Shown here: positions 37,166 to 46,608 of the stretch, one piece after another
How the letters are laid out: the number at the start of each line of letters is the position of its first letter
Numbering within the stretch: the stretch's first letter is position 1
NCBI GenBank assembly: GCA_965262565.1
Contig: CBDHFQ010000008.1
Location: 186,001-250,000 of the forward strand
DNA length: 64,000 bases
From: CBDHFQ01 sp965262565
GTDB taxonomy: Bacteria; Bacteroidota; Bacteroidia; J057
Reading direction: 5' to 3'
Made by a program: the position numbers and the translations under genes
The notes under the pieces: generated by a model
Database searches by the model: none
What the model saw: only the letters and a program-made list of their open reading frames with translations
Told to the model about the DNA's origin: nothing

Positions 37166-37981
37166 TTAGCTTATAAGCGGTTGAATATGCGCCTTAATAT
37201 ATTGCCCATCTTCTAAGGTCAATCCATCGGGATCTTCTATCGCTCTATCGCATTCATCTTCCATGACGATCCACCCTTCATAATTTGAATCCACTAAATA
37301 CTGAGTAATTCCATTAAAATCAATGATTCCCTCTCCAGTCTTGGCCCAGCGACCGTCTTCGAACATATCTTTATAATGAACCAGATTTATACGATCTCTG
37401 TATTGTTGGATAATACTTAGTGGGTCCATGCCTCCCTTGGCCATGTGGCCCACATCCGGTGTATATCCAATTAAGTCTGGATTTAATCCGTCCATCATCA
37501 CGCGATAATCCTCCTCTGTTCTAAATACGGACCCCATAGGAGAATTAGGATGATAGGAACAAGTAATTCCTTTGTCTACAGCTCTTTGAGCGATGGCATT
37601 GGCACATGAAATGAGGTTTTGCTGCCTTTCTTCCAAATCACTTCTATCGGTTCCCGGCATGGGCACAAGTAAATAAATGGTGTTAGGAAAATGTGCCAGA
37701 AAGTCCATCCACTGTGCTGCTCTGGCCATCTCGGCTTCTGTTTCTTCCGGATGTCGCCAATCTTCCACATGGCACAAGACCGCCAATTCTAGTTGATGCC
37801 TGTCCAGGGCGTCTTTCATTAGCACCGGATCAGCCAGCGAACCAAAAAAGCTGGTTTCTGGTTCTATGCCTTCAAATTCCGCTTCACTTATGATCCGCAT
37901 AATATGATCCAACTTACCTTTATATATTTCTCCCGGCATCTGCCAGGTATAGGTTTCACAAGCAAGTCTAATGTTGCCCAT
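37166..37981 (-). CDS. Sugar phosphate isomerase/epimerase-family TIM-barrel protein (third in operon)
   Basis: A 271-residue cytoplasmic xylose-isomerase-like TIM barrel. Metal-ligand and catalytic strands: EFEGIEPETSFFGS, ITCSYHPNSPMGSVF, LIGYTPDVGHMAKGGMD and a terminal GWIVMEDECDRA. It lacks a signal peptide, unlike the exported relative at 9321-10289. It follows the alpha/beta hydrolase by 2 bp in the same operon. The substrate is unknown; related sequences process myo-inositol derivatives, 3-keto-sugars or ketoses. Confidence 0.88.
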   Translation of the reverse strand: MGNIRLACETYTWQMPGEIYKGKLDHIMRIISEAEFEGIEPETSFFGSLADPVLMKDALDRHQLELAVLCHVEDWRHPEETEAEMARAAQWMDFLAHFPNTIYLLVPMPGTDRSDLEERQQNLISCANAIAQRAVDKGITCSYHPNSPMGSVFRTEEDYRVMMDGLNPDLIGYTPDVGHMAKGGMDPLSIIQQYRDRINLVHYKDMFEDGRWAKTGEGIIDFNGITQYLVDSNYEGWIVMEDECDRAIEDPDGLTLEDGQYIKAHIQPLIS

Positions 37982-37983
37982 AA

Positions 37984-38784
37984 TTAATGAGATTGTAAGA
38001 ATTGAGTGGTTAGCCGATTAAATCTATCCAAATCTTCCCAATGATGCACATGTCCTCCTTCGGGAAAGGATTCGTATGACGAACCTTTAATGCCATGATG
38101 TAGTATCTTGGAAAATGAGGGAGGAGTGAAAATATCCATATCTCCTACCGTAATCAAGGTCGGTACACTAATTTGGTCAAGGCGATCTACCGTATCATGA
38201 TGAATGCAAGCATCTAATTGACCTTCAAAACCATCTTGGGTTTGGGGATGCTCGTTGTCGGCTGCACCTTTCTGGCCCTCTTTTAATGCGTCCAGACTAT
38301 GTTCGTAGTATGGAGGCGCAAATATCCACAATTGGAGCAGTTCCATAAAGTCTTCGGGCTTACTCGTTACCCTTAATTTTTTAAGGTTTTCATATACTGT
38401 TTTGGCGTAGTGATTAAAACGGGGCCAAGTACTAATTAACACGAGGCAACTTACTTTATCTGGGTGCCTTAATGCCAGTTCTTGAGCAATAGCTCCTCCC
38501 ATAGATATTCCTGCTACCCTGGCAGTTGGGATGCCCACATGTTCCATCACAGCCACTGTATCTTCAGCCATCATTGCAGTAGTGTATGGACCTTGGGGTT
38601 GGTCGGATTTACCTACTCCTCGATTATCGATAAGAATGCAGCGAAAGTGCTTTTCGTATACTGCTACATGTTGTTCCCAAACATTTCCATCTGCACCAAA
38701 GCCCATCAATAATACAAGAGGCTCGCCTTCACCTCTGATCTGATAGTAAATCTGGGTTCCGTTAGAATCTGCGTAATAACTCAT
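37984..38784 (-). CDS. Alpha/beta-fold hydrolase
   Basis: A 266-residue cytoplasmic hydrolase. Features include the oxyanion region EPLVLLMGFGADGNVWEQHV, the nucleophile elbow VAGISMGGAIAQELAL (Ser in GISMGG), the acid in TLITVGDMDIFTPP and the catalytic His in SFPEGGHVHHWEDL. It overlaps the upstream isomerase by 4 bp (38781-38784), a translational-coupling arrangement. Its place among sugar isomerases suggests it hydrolyses an ester, a lactone or an activated sugar derivative; the substrate is unknown. Confidence 0.9.
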   Translation of the reverse strand: MSYYADSNGTQIYYQIRGEGEPLVLLMGFGADGNVWEQHVAVYEKHFRCILIDNRGVGKSDQPQGPYTTAMMAEDTVAVMEHVGIPTARVAGISMGGAIAQELALRHPDKVSCLVLISTWPRFNHYAKTVYENLKKLRVTSKPEDFMELLQLWIFAPPYYEHSLDALKEGQKGAADNEHPQTQDGFEGQLDACIHHDTVDRLDQISVPTLITVGDMDIFTPPSFSKILHHGIKGSSYESFPEGGHVHHWEDLDRFNRLTTQFLQSH

Positions 38785-39680
38785 GAAATTTGTGAAATAA
38801 CTTGGTCTACAAAAGGGATCGCTTTCTTAGCATCAGTTTCTGTGGTCGGGCAAAAACAAAAATCGAAGCACCACCATTCCAATGGCTCTACTTCTTCTCT
38901 CATCGCAGTGATGACGGAATTAAAATCAATAAAGCCTTCTCCAAATGGGGCATGGGTACTGGTTTCTTCATCGTGTAAGGTTCCATCGCTATCAATTAAA
39001 TGGAAATGACCTATATAGCCTTTTAAATGATGTGCCAATGAGACGACACCATCTTTTAATATCTCCTTTTCGCCTGTTTGACGTGCTCCAACAACGGCAC
39101 ACATATAGGCATGACTCGTATCGAAAAGTACTTTAAAATGATCGTGATTTACTACTTTGACGATTTCTATGATTTCGCTGGGTTTATTTAGCCAAAATCC
39201 AGGTTCAAATTCCCAAACGAGTATAATCCCAGCATCCTTACACCTCTCTGCAGCAGCTCTCCAGCTTAGCGCCAATTTTTCGAATCGGCGTTGATAAGTT
39301 TCCTTGTCAAATTCCTGCGGTGGACTAATCGTATCCACTCTAAGAATGTCTATTCCCATATGTTGACAGAAATCTAAAGACTTATCGATCGCCTGAAGGT
39401 AATCTTCCTGGGGTACCTCAGCCGCAGGAACATGTCGAAAATCTGGGGCATATCCAGAAATACCTAATCCGTGACCTTCTATTTCCTTTTTGAGTTCAAG
39501 ACATTTTTCTTTGGTATTATATACATCTGGATGAGGGTGAGGGTGGAATCCATTGATCTCGATGCCATCATAACCTGCTTTAGCAGCATATGCCATAAAA
39601 TCCTCAAAAGACCATGGATTGTCTTCAAAAGGACCGAAGGAGAAGGCCCAGCTACCAATGGAATATTTAGGTCGTTTCAT
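38781..39680 (-). CDS. Sugar phosphate isomerase/epimerase-family TIM-barrel protein (second in operon)
   Basis: A 299-residue TIM barrel of the AP endonuclease 2/xylose isomerase clan. It shows GYDGIEINGFHPHPHPDVYN at strand 2, ILRVDTISPPQEFDKETYQR, IILVWEFEPGFWLN with a metal-binding Glu, FKVLFDTSHAYMCAV with the Asp/His pair, IGHFHLIDSDGTL and the HAPFGEGFIDF loop. The pattern fits true isomerase-like members. The stop overlaps the following hydrolase gene by 4 bp, and the next isomerase is 10 bp upstream, which supports one operon. Substrate unknown. Confidence 0.9.
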   Translation of the reverse strand: MKRPKYSIGSWAFSFGPFEDNPWSFEDFMAYAAKAGYDGIEINGFHPHPHPDVYNTKEKCLELKKEIEGHGLGISGYAPDFRHVPAAEVPQEDYLQAIDKSLDFCQHMGIDILRVDTISPPQEFDKETYQRRFEKLALSWRAAAERCKDAGIILVWEFEPGFWLNKPSEIIEIVKVVNHDHFKVLFDTSHAYMCAVVGARQTGEKEILKDGVVSLAHHLKGYIGHFHLIDSDGTLHDEETSTHAPFGEGFIDFNSVITAMREEVEPLEWWCFDFCFCPTTETDAKKAIPFVDQVISQIS

Positions 39681-39690
39681 TTAGGTTTAT

Positions 39691-40545
39691 TTAGGGTTGA
39701 GCAAGAGTGCTTAGTTGGTGTCTTATAAATTTGATGCCCTCTTTAAATATATCATCGGAAGTTGAAAAATTCCGCCATACGTTGATGGCATAAGCAAATT
39801 CCGGGATGGTTGTACTAAATGCTTCAATGGTTAACCATCCTTGATAATTTATAGCTAATAGGGTGCTGAATACTTCATCCCAATGTACCTGTCCAGCTCC
39901 GGGCGTTCCTCTGTCATTTTCACTTATGTGAACATGAATCAAATGAGGAGCAATGCTTTCTATAGCCTTTTTTTGGCTTTTTTCTTCAATATGTGCGTGA
40001 TGGCTATCGTAAATAGCGCCAAGGTGAGGATGATTTACTTCTTCTACTATCCACTTTAAATCTGCCATAGTATTACACAAATAGCATTCAAATCGATTGA
40101 TAGCTTCTGGAGCAAGGCGAACATTTGCTTGTTCTGCATATTCTGCTGCTTTTCGAAGCATTTCCACACTCCATTTCCGTTCATCATTTGTAGCAGGTTT
40201 TCTCGTAAAATAGGCAAAAGCCGAATGAAAAGGTCCGCAAATTAACTCTGCCTGAGCTGCTTTAGCCATATCTATGGCCCATTTCAAGCGGTCAAGACCC
40301 GCTTGTCTTATCTTTGGATCAGGGCTTGCTACATTTGTATCCACATCTAAAGAAGTTACAGCCGTAGCTTTCAACCCCATATCTGTTAAATGCTTTCCTA
40401 AAGCAGTGTAATGATGTTCATTTCCTTGACCAAGGGGAATTTCGATTCCTTCATATCCCTGGGCTTTTATTTGATCAATAAGAGGGTAGTGCTGCTCTGT
40501 CAGATGGTTTGTCCAGAGCAGCATGTTCATTCCGATTTTCATCAA
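39691..40545 (-). CDS. Ketose 3-epimerase-like TIM-barrel protein (first isomerase in operon)
   Basis: A 284-residue TIM barrel close to D-tagatose/D-psicose 3-epimerases. The four metal-site regions are recognisable: LAPEAINRFECYLCN (Glu), LGAIYDSHHAHIEE (Asp), LIHVHISENDRGTPGAGQVH (His/substrate loop) and WLTIEAFST (final Glu). The N-terminus (KIGMNMLLWTNHL) is also typical for the group. Epimerases of this family interconvert ketoses at C3. It lies 30 bp after the MFS transporter gene, so the sugar that is taken up may be its substrate. The exact sugar cannot be read from the sequence. Confidence 0.88.
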   Translation of the reverse strand: MMKIGMNMLLWTNHLTEQHYPLIDQIKAQGYEGIEIPLGQGNEHHYTALGKHLTDMGLKATAVTSLDVDTNVASPDPKIRQAGLDRLKWAIDMAKAAQAELICGPFHSAFAYFTRKPATNDERKWSVEMLRKAAEYAEQANVRLAPEAINRFECYLCNTMADLKWIVEEVNHPHLGAIYDSHHAHIEEKSQKKAIESIAPHLIHVHISENDRGTPGAGQVHWDEVFSTLLAINYQGWLTIEAFSTTIPEFAYAINVWRNFSTSDDIFKEGIKFIRHQLSTLAQP

Positions 40546-40575
40546 TGAATAAATTTGGTTTAAAGTGAAAATGGA

Positions 40576-42129
40576 CTAGACTGTCAGATGAGTATCATGC
40601 TCATCTTCCGTATGTTTTTGAGCTAATTCCACAGGTTTATATCCCCCTTGAGATCTAAAATATAAGATCAAGCCTACATAGCATATGAACATAAAAATGG
40701 GAAACATAGCTACTGTACTTAACGCATCTTTCTTAGCTCCTTCCTGTATGCTAGTAATAGTTGCTTGATCTTCAGCAGAAGCATCAGCCAGTCTTCCAGT
40801 GTTTAAGGCATTATATTCACCAAATATTCCTCGCCTTTCTTCTGTGACATAGGTTTGGTGTAATTCCGTTCCGTTAGCTACGTCATAAGCGGAAATATTC
40901 TGATCTATAGAGCGGTCCTGAATATTTCCAAGAAATACATTACCTATAATACCCACTCCGAGCATACCTACACCTGCAATACCATTTAAGGTTAACGCTC
41001 CACCTTTGGGGAAACGTTCTGCTACAATGCCCAAAGTAGTAGGCCAGAAGAAGGCTTTTCCAAATCCATAAATAGTGGCAGCAGCTAAAATGGCTATACC
41101 TGTAGCCTTTGATAAGAATATCAGACCCGCTGCCGCAACTAATGAACAAACAGCTAATAACCCAAGAGGAGATAACTTGTGAACGAGTGGTCCTGCATAA
41201 AATCTGAGAATAGCCATAATCGCCGAGGTATAGATCAATATCCAGACAGGTTCCAGATTAAATTTGGCCAATTCCGGTTCCATTAAAGGCGTAATCCAAC
41301 TGTCAGTACCTAACTCAGTAGTAGCTAATGGAATCATAATCACCAGCATAATGATAAAGAGCGCATTTCCCAAAGATCTGGTGTAATAACCGTAAATAGC
41401 GGTGAGTCCCAAAATCGCCCCAGCTACGGCCCAGTTAGACATACCTAGAACCCTACCTAGTTCTGCTACAATCAGGGAAATAATAATTAGAGCTCCTACT
41501 ATTCCCACCTCTTTCAGCATCTCTTTATAGGATACTCCAGCTGCGACTCGTTCATTTACAGGAAATTTCTTATTGATCAACATGATGAGATAAATAACCG
41601 TCGGAATAAGGAGGAGTCCCACTTTAACTTGCCAGGCTACATCTCCCAGCGCAATGGCAAATAAGCCTCCTAATACTAATCCTCCTGGCCATCCAGCATG
41701 AAGAATATTGAGCCATTTGGTTTTATCCTTACTAAACATCGTGGCTACTACAGGATTGATGTATGCTTCTACAGTACCATTACCTAAGGCAACAATGAAG
41801 GTGCCTATCCACAACATCCAATAGCCATCTGCAAATATCGTTATGATCACCGAGAGCACATGGCAGACAAACCCAAATAACATGGCATTTTTATAGCCGA
41901 TTTTATCAATAATTAAAGAAAAGAGAACGATACTGATAGCAAACGGCCAGAGGCCTACTCCAAGAATTTCTCCTTTCTGTGTTTCTGTAAGGGCAAATTC
42001 TGCCGCCCATTCATTGATGAGCATGGTTCGAACGACGAACCCAAACGCAGTAGCAATCAGCGCAATAAAACAACCCCAAAACAAGAGCTTGTCTTGCCGA
42101 TCATGCTGAGTAGTAGATGAATTTTGCAT
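40576..42129 (-). CDS. MFS transporter (probable sugar importer)
   Basis: A 517-residue major facilitator superfamily transporter, about 12 hydrophobic segments, with a cytoplasmic loop rich in charged residues after segment 6 (NKKFPVNERVAAGVSYKE) and a long extra-membrane region between the last segments (DRSIDQNISAYDVANGTE). Segment 4-5 is marked by GNGTVEAYINPVVATMF and the following HAGWPGGLVLGG. It is the first gene of the isomerase/hydrolase/ThuA operon, which suggests uptake of a sugar or sugar-like compound. Substrate and direction are inferred only. Confidence 0.9.
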   Translation of the reverse strand: MQNSSTTQHDRQDKLLFWGCFIALIATAFGFVVRTMLINEWAAEFALTETQKGEILGVGLWPFAISIVLFSLIIDKIGYKNAMLFGFVCHVLSVIITIFADGYWMLWIGTFIVALGNGTVEAYINPVVATMFSKDKTKWLNILHAGWPGGLVLGGLFAIALGDVAWQVKVGLLLIPTVIYLIMLINKKFPVNERVAAGVSYKEMLKEVGIVGALIIISLIVAELGRVLGMSNWAVAGAILGLTAIYGYYTRSLGNALFIIMLVIMIPLATTELGTDSWITPLMEPELAKFNLEPVWILIYTSAIMAILRFYAGPLVHKLSPLGLLAVCSLVAAAGLIFLSKATGIAILAAATIYGFGKAFFWPTTLGIVAERFPKGGALTLNGIAGVGMLGVGIIGNVFLGNIQDRSIDQNISAYDVANGTELHQTYVTEERRGIFGEYNALNTGRLADASAEDQATITSIQEGAKKDALSTVAMFPIFMFICYVGLILYFRSQGGYKPVELAQKHTEDEHDTHLTV

Positions 42130-42317
42130 TTGTAGTAAGTTAAATACCTAATTAATATGTAATGTCCTGTAGTTCCGGGAGTGAATAATATAATTTCCCT
42201 CTGTTAACCGTTTAAATCAATTAATAAATTATCTATTATTTCTCATTTTAAGAAATATTATCAATCTACCGAATGTATTTTCTAAGTTCCAATAGTTAAT
42301 TCCAACGCTCTCAAAAA

Positions 42318-45300
42318 TTACAAAGGATGCTGTTCTAACAATTCTGTTGGCGAATAATACCCATCCACTTGCTTTGTTGCATCCCTCACTTCCTTGACCT
42401 TATCAGGTGAAATAGGGTCAGCCTCATTACCAAAGGCATTTCTGACATAGGTTAATACTGCTGCTATTTCCTTATCATTTAACAGCTTTTTAAAGCCAGT
42501 CATGGGTACCTGCCCCGGATAAGATTGGCCCTGAACTTCCATAGGCCCCAATAAACCATTTAACACTACTTTTATCAATCTTTCTTCATCTCCTAGTACC
42601 CATTTTGTACCTACCAGCGGAGGAAATCCCGCAGCAGCTAATCCCTTTCCATCTGATTGATGACACGTCAAACAATATCCTTCTCTTTCATAAATCTTTT
42701 TCCCACTGACGAATAATATACTATCTGTTCCCGTAAGTGTAGTTTCTACCAACGAATTATCCTGAGGTTCCTGAGAAATGCCATTTAATCTCGATAAGGC
42801 AAAAGCGTAGGTCTGCTGCATCCAATCATCTAAGGGATGTTTACCTGCTTCTTCCATGACAGTTAATCCCTCTTCTTGCGGTAACCAACTGGCAGCTACA
42901 ATGGCTTCGAGGCGAACCCGTCCATGATCATCTCCTGCCATCTTGGTCAACAACTCTTTTTCATTGTCTAATTGGTGGCCCATGTAACGTATGACCCTTA
43001 CTCCTGCTGCACGCACTTTAAAATCCTCGGCATTTAATACCATATTGAGCAACTTTTCATCCAGTTGATTCATTCCCCAGCTAACCCATAATCCCTCCAT
43101 TAGATGTTTTTCGTAATTCGGATCGGAGGTATCCAGTGCATCTACCCATTGACCTAAAGCCGTCATTACTTCTTCTACCTCTCTTCCTCTTAACTCCCTT
43201 CGGGTACGATAGCGAGTTCTATATTCTGGTAATTTTAGATTATCCAATAAGATCTCAATAGAGGCACCTGCTACTTCTGCGGGTTCTACCAAAGGACGTG
43301 AAGGATACGTAATTCTGTAAATTCTACCGTGAGCGTGATCTCGGAGAGGATCTCTGGCATTGTGCTGCATATGTCCTATCAGGACATTGTGCCAATCCAC
43401 TACATATAAAGAGCCATCTGGAGCAAACTCCATATCCACTGGCCTGAAATTAGGATCTGAACTTACCAATAAATCAAATCGATGCTTGCTCTCATATCCC
43501 GTTCCTTCATCATCGATAATATGCTGCTTGGTACCCAAAAAGCCTATATTGTTATTGATCAAAAAATCCCCTTGAACCTCTTCAGGAAAGTGCCTACTGT
43601 GTACGAATTCTAAACCAGAAGTAGGCCTCACCATATGATCTCTTTCAATTAAGTTGGGGGATTTAGGATTAGCTACACCATATTGAGATTTTACCGTACC
43701 CGGCATCATCCAGTGCATCCGAGGCCCTGAGGTTTCAGCAAAAAAAACTTGTCCCCATTCATCAAAAGCGATTCCCCATGGATTAGGGATAGATAATTGA
43801 GCAGTCCTTTCCAGATGGCGTCTTTGAGGAGCATATCGATAAAACCCTCCATTAGTACCTCTTACAGGACCATAGGGAGTTTCTACATTGGTATGAAGAA
43901 ATACACCTTCTGCCATATAAATTGCACCAGAAGGATCTGCACAGAAAGCACTGATAACATGATGGGTATCATGATCATCAAATCCACTGTAAATGATTTC
44001 AGTCTCATCTACGTGATCATCTCCATCCAGATCTTTTAACAATTTAAAGTTGGTTCCCTGAGAAACGAATACTCCTTCGGGGGCAAATTCAAAACCTACG
44101 GGTAAATGCAATCCATCTGCAAAAATGGTTTGTTTATCTGCTTTATTATCTCCGTCTGTATCTTCCAAAATCAATAACTTATCATTAGGTCTTTTATCTC
44201 CTGGTTTATAGTGTGGATACGCAGGCATTACAGCTACCCATAATCTTCCTTTATTGTCAAAAGACAACTGGACGGGATTAGCCAAATCAGGAAACTCTAA
44301 TTCGGAAGCAAAAATTTCTATCTGATATCCTGGGGCCAATGTAAAGTTTTTCAGTGTTTTCTCTGCGGGAATATAAGGAGGAACACTCCCTTTTTCTTTA
44401 GGACTATAATTTGTTTGGACTGCGGGAAGCGACTTGGTTTGTTTATCTGCTGTTGCGACATCCATTGTTTCACCTTTAGTCGCTTTCCAAATGGCTTGGT
44501 CTCTTATGCCCGTCATTTGACGGATCTTTTCTATTTCTGCAGGATAGTTGTCTGGGCCAAAAGGATCATATCTGCGACCAAAAACGTGAACGCCATTGGG
44601 AATCTTGAAATCGTTATGCCAAAACCAGTTTTTATCCATGACAGCCTCATGAATCAGTTCTTTATGTTCTTCTGCTTTGGTGGGGCTTTTTCCGAAAATA
44701 CCATCTGCTAATAGCTGGGCAAAGGCAGTATATCCTTTATCATTCAATTGGGAGCCATCAGTAGTGAGTACTTTACCAGAATTAAACCACTGTTGGGTAG
44801 GAGTAAATGCGTCTAAAAAGAGGATGTTATTTTTTGTTGCTACTTCTTCTACAGCTTTAGCATAAAGGGTTAACTGTTCATTTTCTGTTGTCCCATCAGG
44901 TAAATCATAGGTATCTGATAAATCCTGAAACGCAATGGGAGAAACGAGTGCCAATTTAGGAGGAGAAATATCATTGTATGATTGACTTAGGGTATGATCT
45001 ATAAAAGCTTGAAGCTCCGCTTTAAAATTGGGTAATCCTTCTTTGCCCTGAAAGGATTCATTATATCCGAAAAAAGCGATGATCATATCTGTTTTCAATC
45101 GACTGAGCCATTGATCCGGTGTTTCAAGATGGCCCTGACTATTCGAATTCGTTGCTAATTCCGTTTGAAATTTGTCTGCTCCCGGAAAGGCCCAGGGAGA
45201 AACTCTTCCTGAGTGAGGTCTAAAACCCGGCGTATTGCCTCCATCGCACATATTCCTGATAAAAAGCATACTATCTGGATATCGAAGGTGCAGTTCCGTT

Positions 45301-45509
45301 TCGAAATGGCCGAAATTTAACATGCGGGAACACAGATTATTACCTATTAATACAATATGACTATCCTTATTTGGAGTAAAGTAATTTTTAGAGGATTGAG
45401 TACAATGATTCAAACTGAAGAGGAGTAGGATAGAGATGAAGAGCGTAAAGCAGGAAATTCCTTTTTGCTTTCGACTTAAGCTCTTTTTAGCAAGGCTGTT
45501 CATATACAT
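42318..45509 (-). CDS. PVC-type heme-binding protein: SGNH-like - dehydrogenase propeller - HEAT - cytochrome c
   Basis: A 1063-residue exported protein; the N-terminal hydrophobic helix (about residues 20-36) ends near a Cys (LNHC), so it is either a lipoprotein or a membrane protein. An SGNH/GDSL-like domain follows (about 48-275): HIVLIGNNLCSRM, AFFGYNESFQGKEG and DGSQLNDKGYTAF. The usual catalytic His of the last block is replaced by Gln, so this domain may be inactive. A membrane-bound-dehydrogenase-type propeller spans about 375-760 (IEIFASELEFPDLANPVQLS, DMEFAPDGSLYVVDWHN). Armadillo/HEAT-like helices come next, then cytochrome c with CLTCH near residue 948. It is 189 bp upstream of the MFS operon on the same strand and may be linked to the same substrate. 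Confidence 0.88.
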   Translation of the reverse strand: MYMNSLAKKSLSRKQKGISCFTLFISILLLFSLNHCTQSSKNYFTPNKDSHIVLIGNNLCSRMLNFGHFETELHLRYPDSMLFIRNMCDGGNTPGFRPHSGRVSPWAFPGADKFQTELATNSNSQGHLETPDQWLSRLKTDMIIAFFGYNESFQGKEGLPNFKAELQAFIDHTLSQSYNDISPPKLALVSPIAFQDLSDTYDLPDGTTENEQLTLYAKAVEEVATKNNILFLDAFTPTQQWFNSGKVLTTDGSQLNDKGYTAFAQLLADGIFGKSPTKAEEHKELIHEAVMDKNWFWHNDFKIPNGVHVFGRRYDPFGPDNYPAEIEKIRQMTGIRDQAIWKATKGETMDVATADKQTKSLPAVQTNYSPKEKGSVPPYIPAEKTLKNFTLAPGYQIEIFASELEFPDLANPVQLSFDNKGRLWVAVMPAYPHYKPGDKRPNDKLLILEDTDGDNKADKQTIFADGLHLPVGFEFAPEGVFVSQGTNFKLLKDLDGDDHVDETEIIYSGFDDHDTHHVISAFCADPSGAIYMAEGVFLHTNVETPYGPVRGTNGGFYRYAPQRRHLERTAQLSIPNPWGIAFDEWGQVFFAETSGPRMHWMMPGTVKSQYGVANPKSPNLIERDHMVRPTSGLEFVHSRHFPEEVQGDFLINNNIGFLGTKQHIIDDEGTGYESKHRFDLLVSSDPNFRPVDMEFAPDGSLYVVDWHNVLIGHMQHNARDPLRDHAHGRIYRITYPSRPLVEPAEVAGASIEILLDNLKLPEYRTRYRTRRELRGREVEEVMTALGQWVDALDTSDPNYEKHLMEGLWVSWGMNQLDEKLLNMVLNAEDFKVRAAGVRVIRYMGHQLDNEKELLTKMAGDDHGRVRLEAIVAASWLPQEEGLTVMEEAGKHPLDDWMQQTYAFALSRLNGISQEPQDNSLVETTLTGTDSILFVSGKKIYEREGYCLTCHQSDGKGLAAAGFPPLVGTKWVLGDEERLIKVVLNGLLGPMEVQGQSYPGQVPMTGFKKLLNDKEIAAVLTYVRNAFGNEADPISPDKVKEVRDATKQVDGYYSPTELLEQHPL

Positions 45510-45799
45510 GAGGGATTAGTAGTAAGTATTCTTTTTAATCATATGATATTATATATATAAAGGGGAATTTGAAAAATAAATTTAAGATTATTTCCATTCC
45601 TCTTGGCAAATGAAAACTAATTAGATGCTTTTAGCGGGCTGTTCAAAATTTGTCTGGTTTTCTGCTAGTTGAAATAGTGGGTGATTCAGGATCCTATTTC
45701 AATGATAAATGTGAAGGAATTCAATCCTTTCGAAATTCTTAAGTCTGTTATTTACAGAACACTACTTTCATTATTTATTCAGTAATCACTAAATATCAA
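45510..45799. other. Intergenic region upstream of the serine-hydrolase remnant
   Basis: AT-rich DNA of 290 bp between the divergent cytochrome gene and the hydrolase remnant. A plus-strand frame joins the remnant from about 45743, but it shows no beta-lactamase-like features, so the break of the old gene lies near here. Confidence 0.4.
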
Positions 45800-46076
45800 A
45801 TGTTGGAATTACACACAGAATTTCCATTAGAAGAAGGAGAGGAAAAGCCCGAACATCCTAATGGAATGGGACAGGGAATTGGTGTAAGGGAATCTTCATT
45901 TGGGAAAGTATTTTTTCATGGAGGTAACAATGGGGATTTTACTTGTAAATTTGATATGTATGATGAGCTGGGGATGGGATTTGCTGTTTTTAACTAATGT
46001 AAATACCGGATATTGGCTTCACAAGGATTTAGCGGCATTGTTAATAGAGGGTAAGCAAAAGAAAGCAGAGAAATAA
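45800..46076 (+). pseudogene. Remnant of a beta-lactamase-family serine hydrolase (C-terminal end, frameshifted)
   Basis: Residues such as GIGVRESSFGKVFFHGGNNG, with DFTCKFDMYDELGMGFAVF, match the C-terminal third of class-C beta-lactamase-like (PF00144) serine hydrolases: HGGNNGDF is the conserved K(T/S)G-region equivalent. The frame stops at 45997, but reading on in the next frame gives TNVNTGYWLHKDLAALLIEG and a stop at 46076, exactly what should follow. One extra base near 45990 in the T/A-rich GTTTTTAACTA is enough to explain the shift. The N-terminal half, including the SxxK serine, is absent. It is a decayed fragment. Confidence 0.75.
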
Positions 46077-46087
46077 GAAAAAAAGCA

Positions 46088-46123
46088 TAAAAAAGGAGAA
46101 GAGAGCATAACGCTCTCTTCTCC
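46088..46123 (-). terminator. Intrinsic terminator of the Hsp20 gene
   Basis: A 12-bp perfect stem (46095-46106 and 46112-46123), 5-nt loop, followed on the minus strand by six or more T. It is placed just beyond the Hsp20 stop. Confidence 0.92.
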
Positions 46124-46145
46124 CACATAACATGAATTATACTGA

Positions 46146-46595
46146 TTAAGAAATTTCAATGTTTCTGGGGGCTAATTTTTTAGCTTCTTCTTTTTTAGGA
46201 AGAGCGATGTTTAGCACTCCATCAACATATTTTGCCTCGATGTTGTTACTTTCAACAGACTCAGGTAAGGTAAAGCTGCGAGAGAAAGATTGATAACTGA
46301 ACTCGCGACGAGTGTATTTATCTCCAGTTTCTTCTGTATGCTTTTCCGCTTTTTCAGAAGAAATAGTTAATAAGTTGTTATCAACATGTACCTTAAAATC
46401 AGATTTATCCATTCCAGGAGCAGCTACTTCTAATACAAATGCTTCATCATTTTCTTTAATGTTAACCGCAGGAATGGAAGTGCCAGTGTTCGAAAAGTTC
46501 TTATTGGCCCAGGTAAAAAAGTCTTTGTGAAAGTCGTCGTCAAAAAATCTTGCTAGAGTGGGAAATCCGTTGGATGTTCTTCTTACAATTGCCAT
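46146..46595 (-). CDS. Hsp20/alpha-crystallin small heat-shock protein
   Basis: A 149-residue small heat-shock chaperone. The alpha-crystallin domain spans about residues 35-145: IPAVNIKENDEAFVLEVAAP, the GMDKSDFKVHVDNNLLTIS strands, FSRSFTLPESVESNNIEA and the VDGVLNIALPKKEEAKK C-terminal part. The N-terminus (IVRRTSNGFPTLARFFDDDF) is usual for Bacteroidota IbpA-like proteins. It binds unfolding proteins in the cytoplasm and keeps them refoldable. It is monocistronic with its own strong terminator. An inverted repeat just upstream may help control it. Confidence 0.95.
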   Translation of the reverse strand: MAIVRRTSNGFPTLARFFDDDFHKDFFTWANKNFSNTGTSIPAVNIKENDEAFVLEVAAPGMDKSDFKVHVDNNLLTISSEKAEKHTEETGDKYTRREFSYQSFSRSFTLPESVESNNIEAKYVDGVLNIALPKKEEAKKLAPRNIEIS

Positions 46596-46608
46596 AATTA
46601 TTCTCTTT

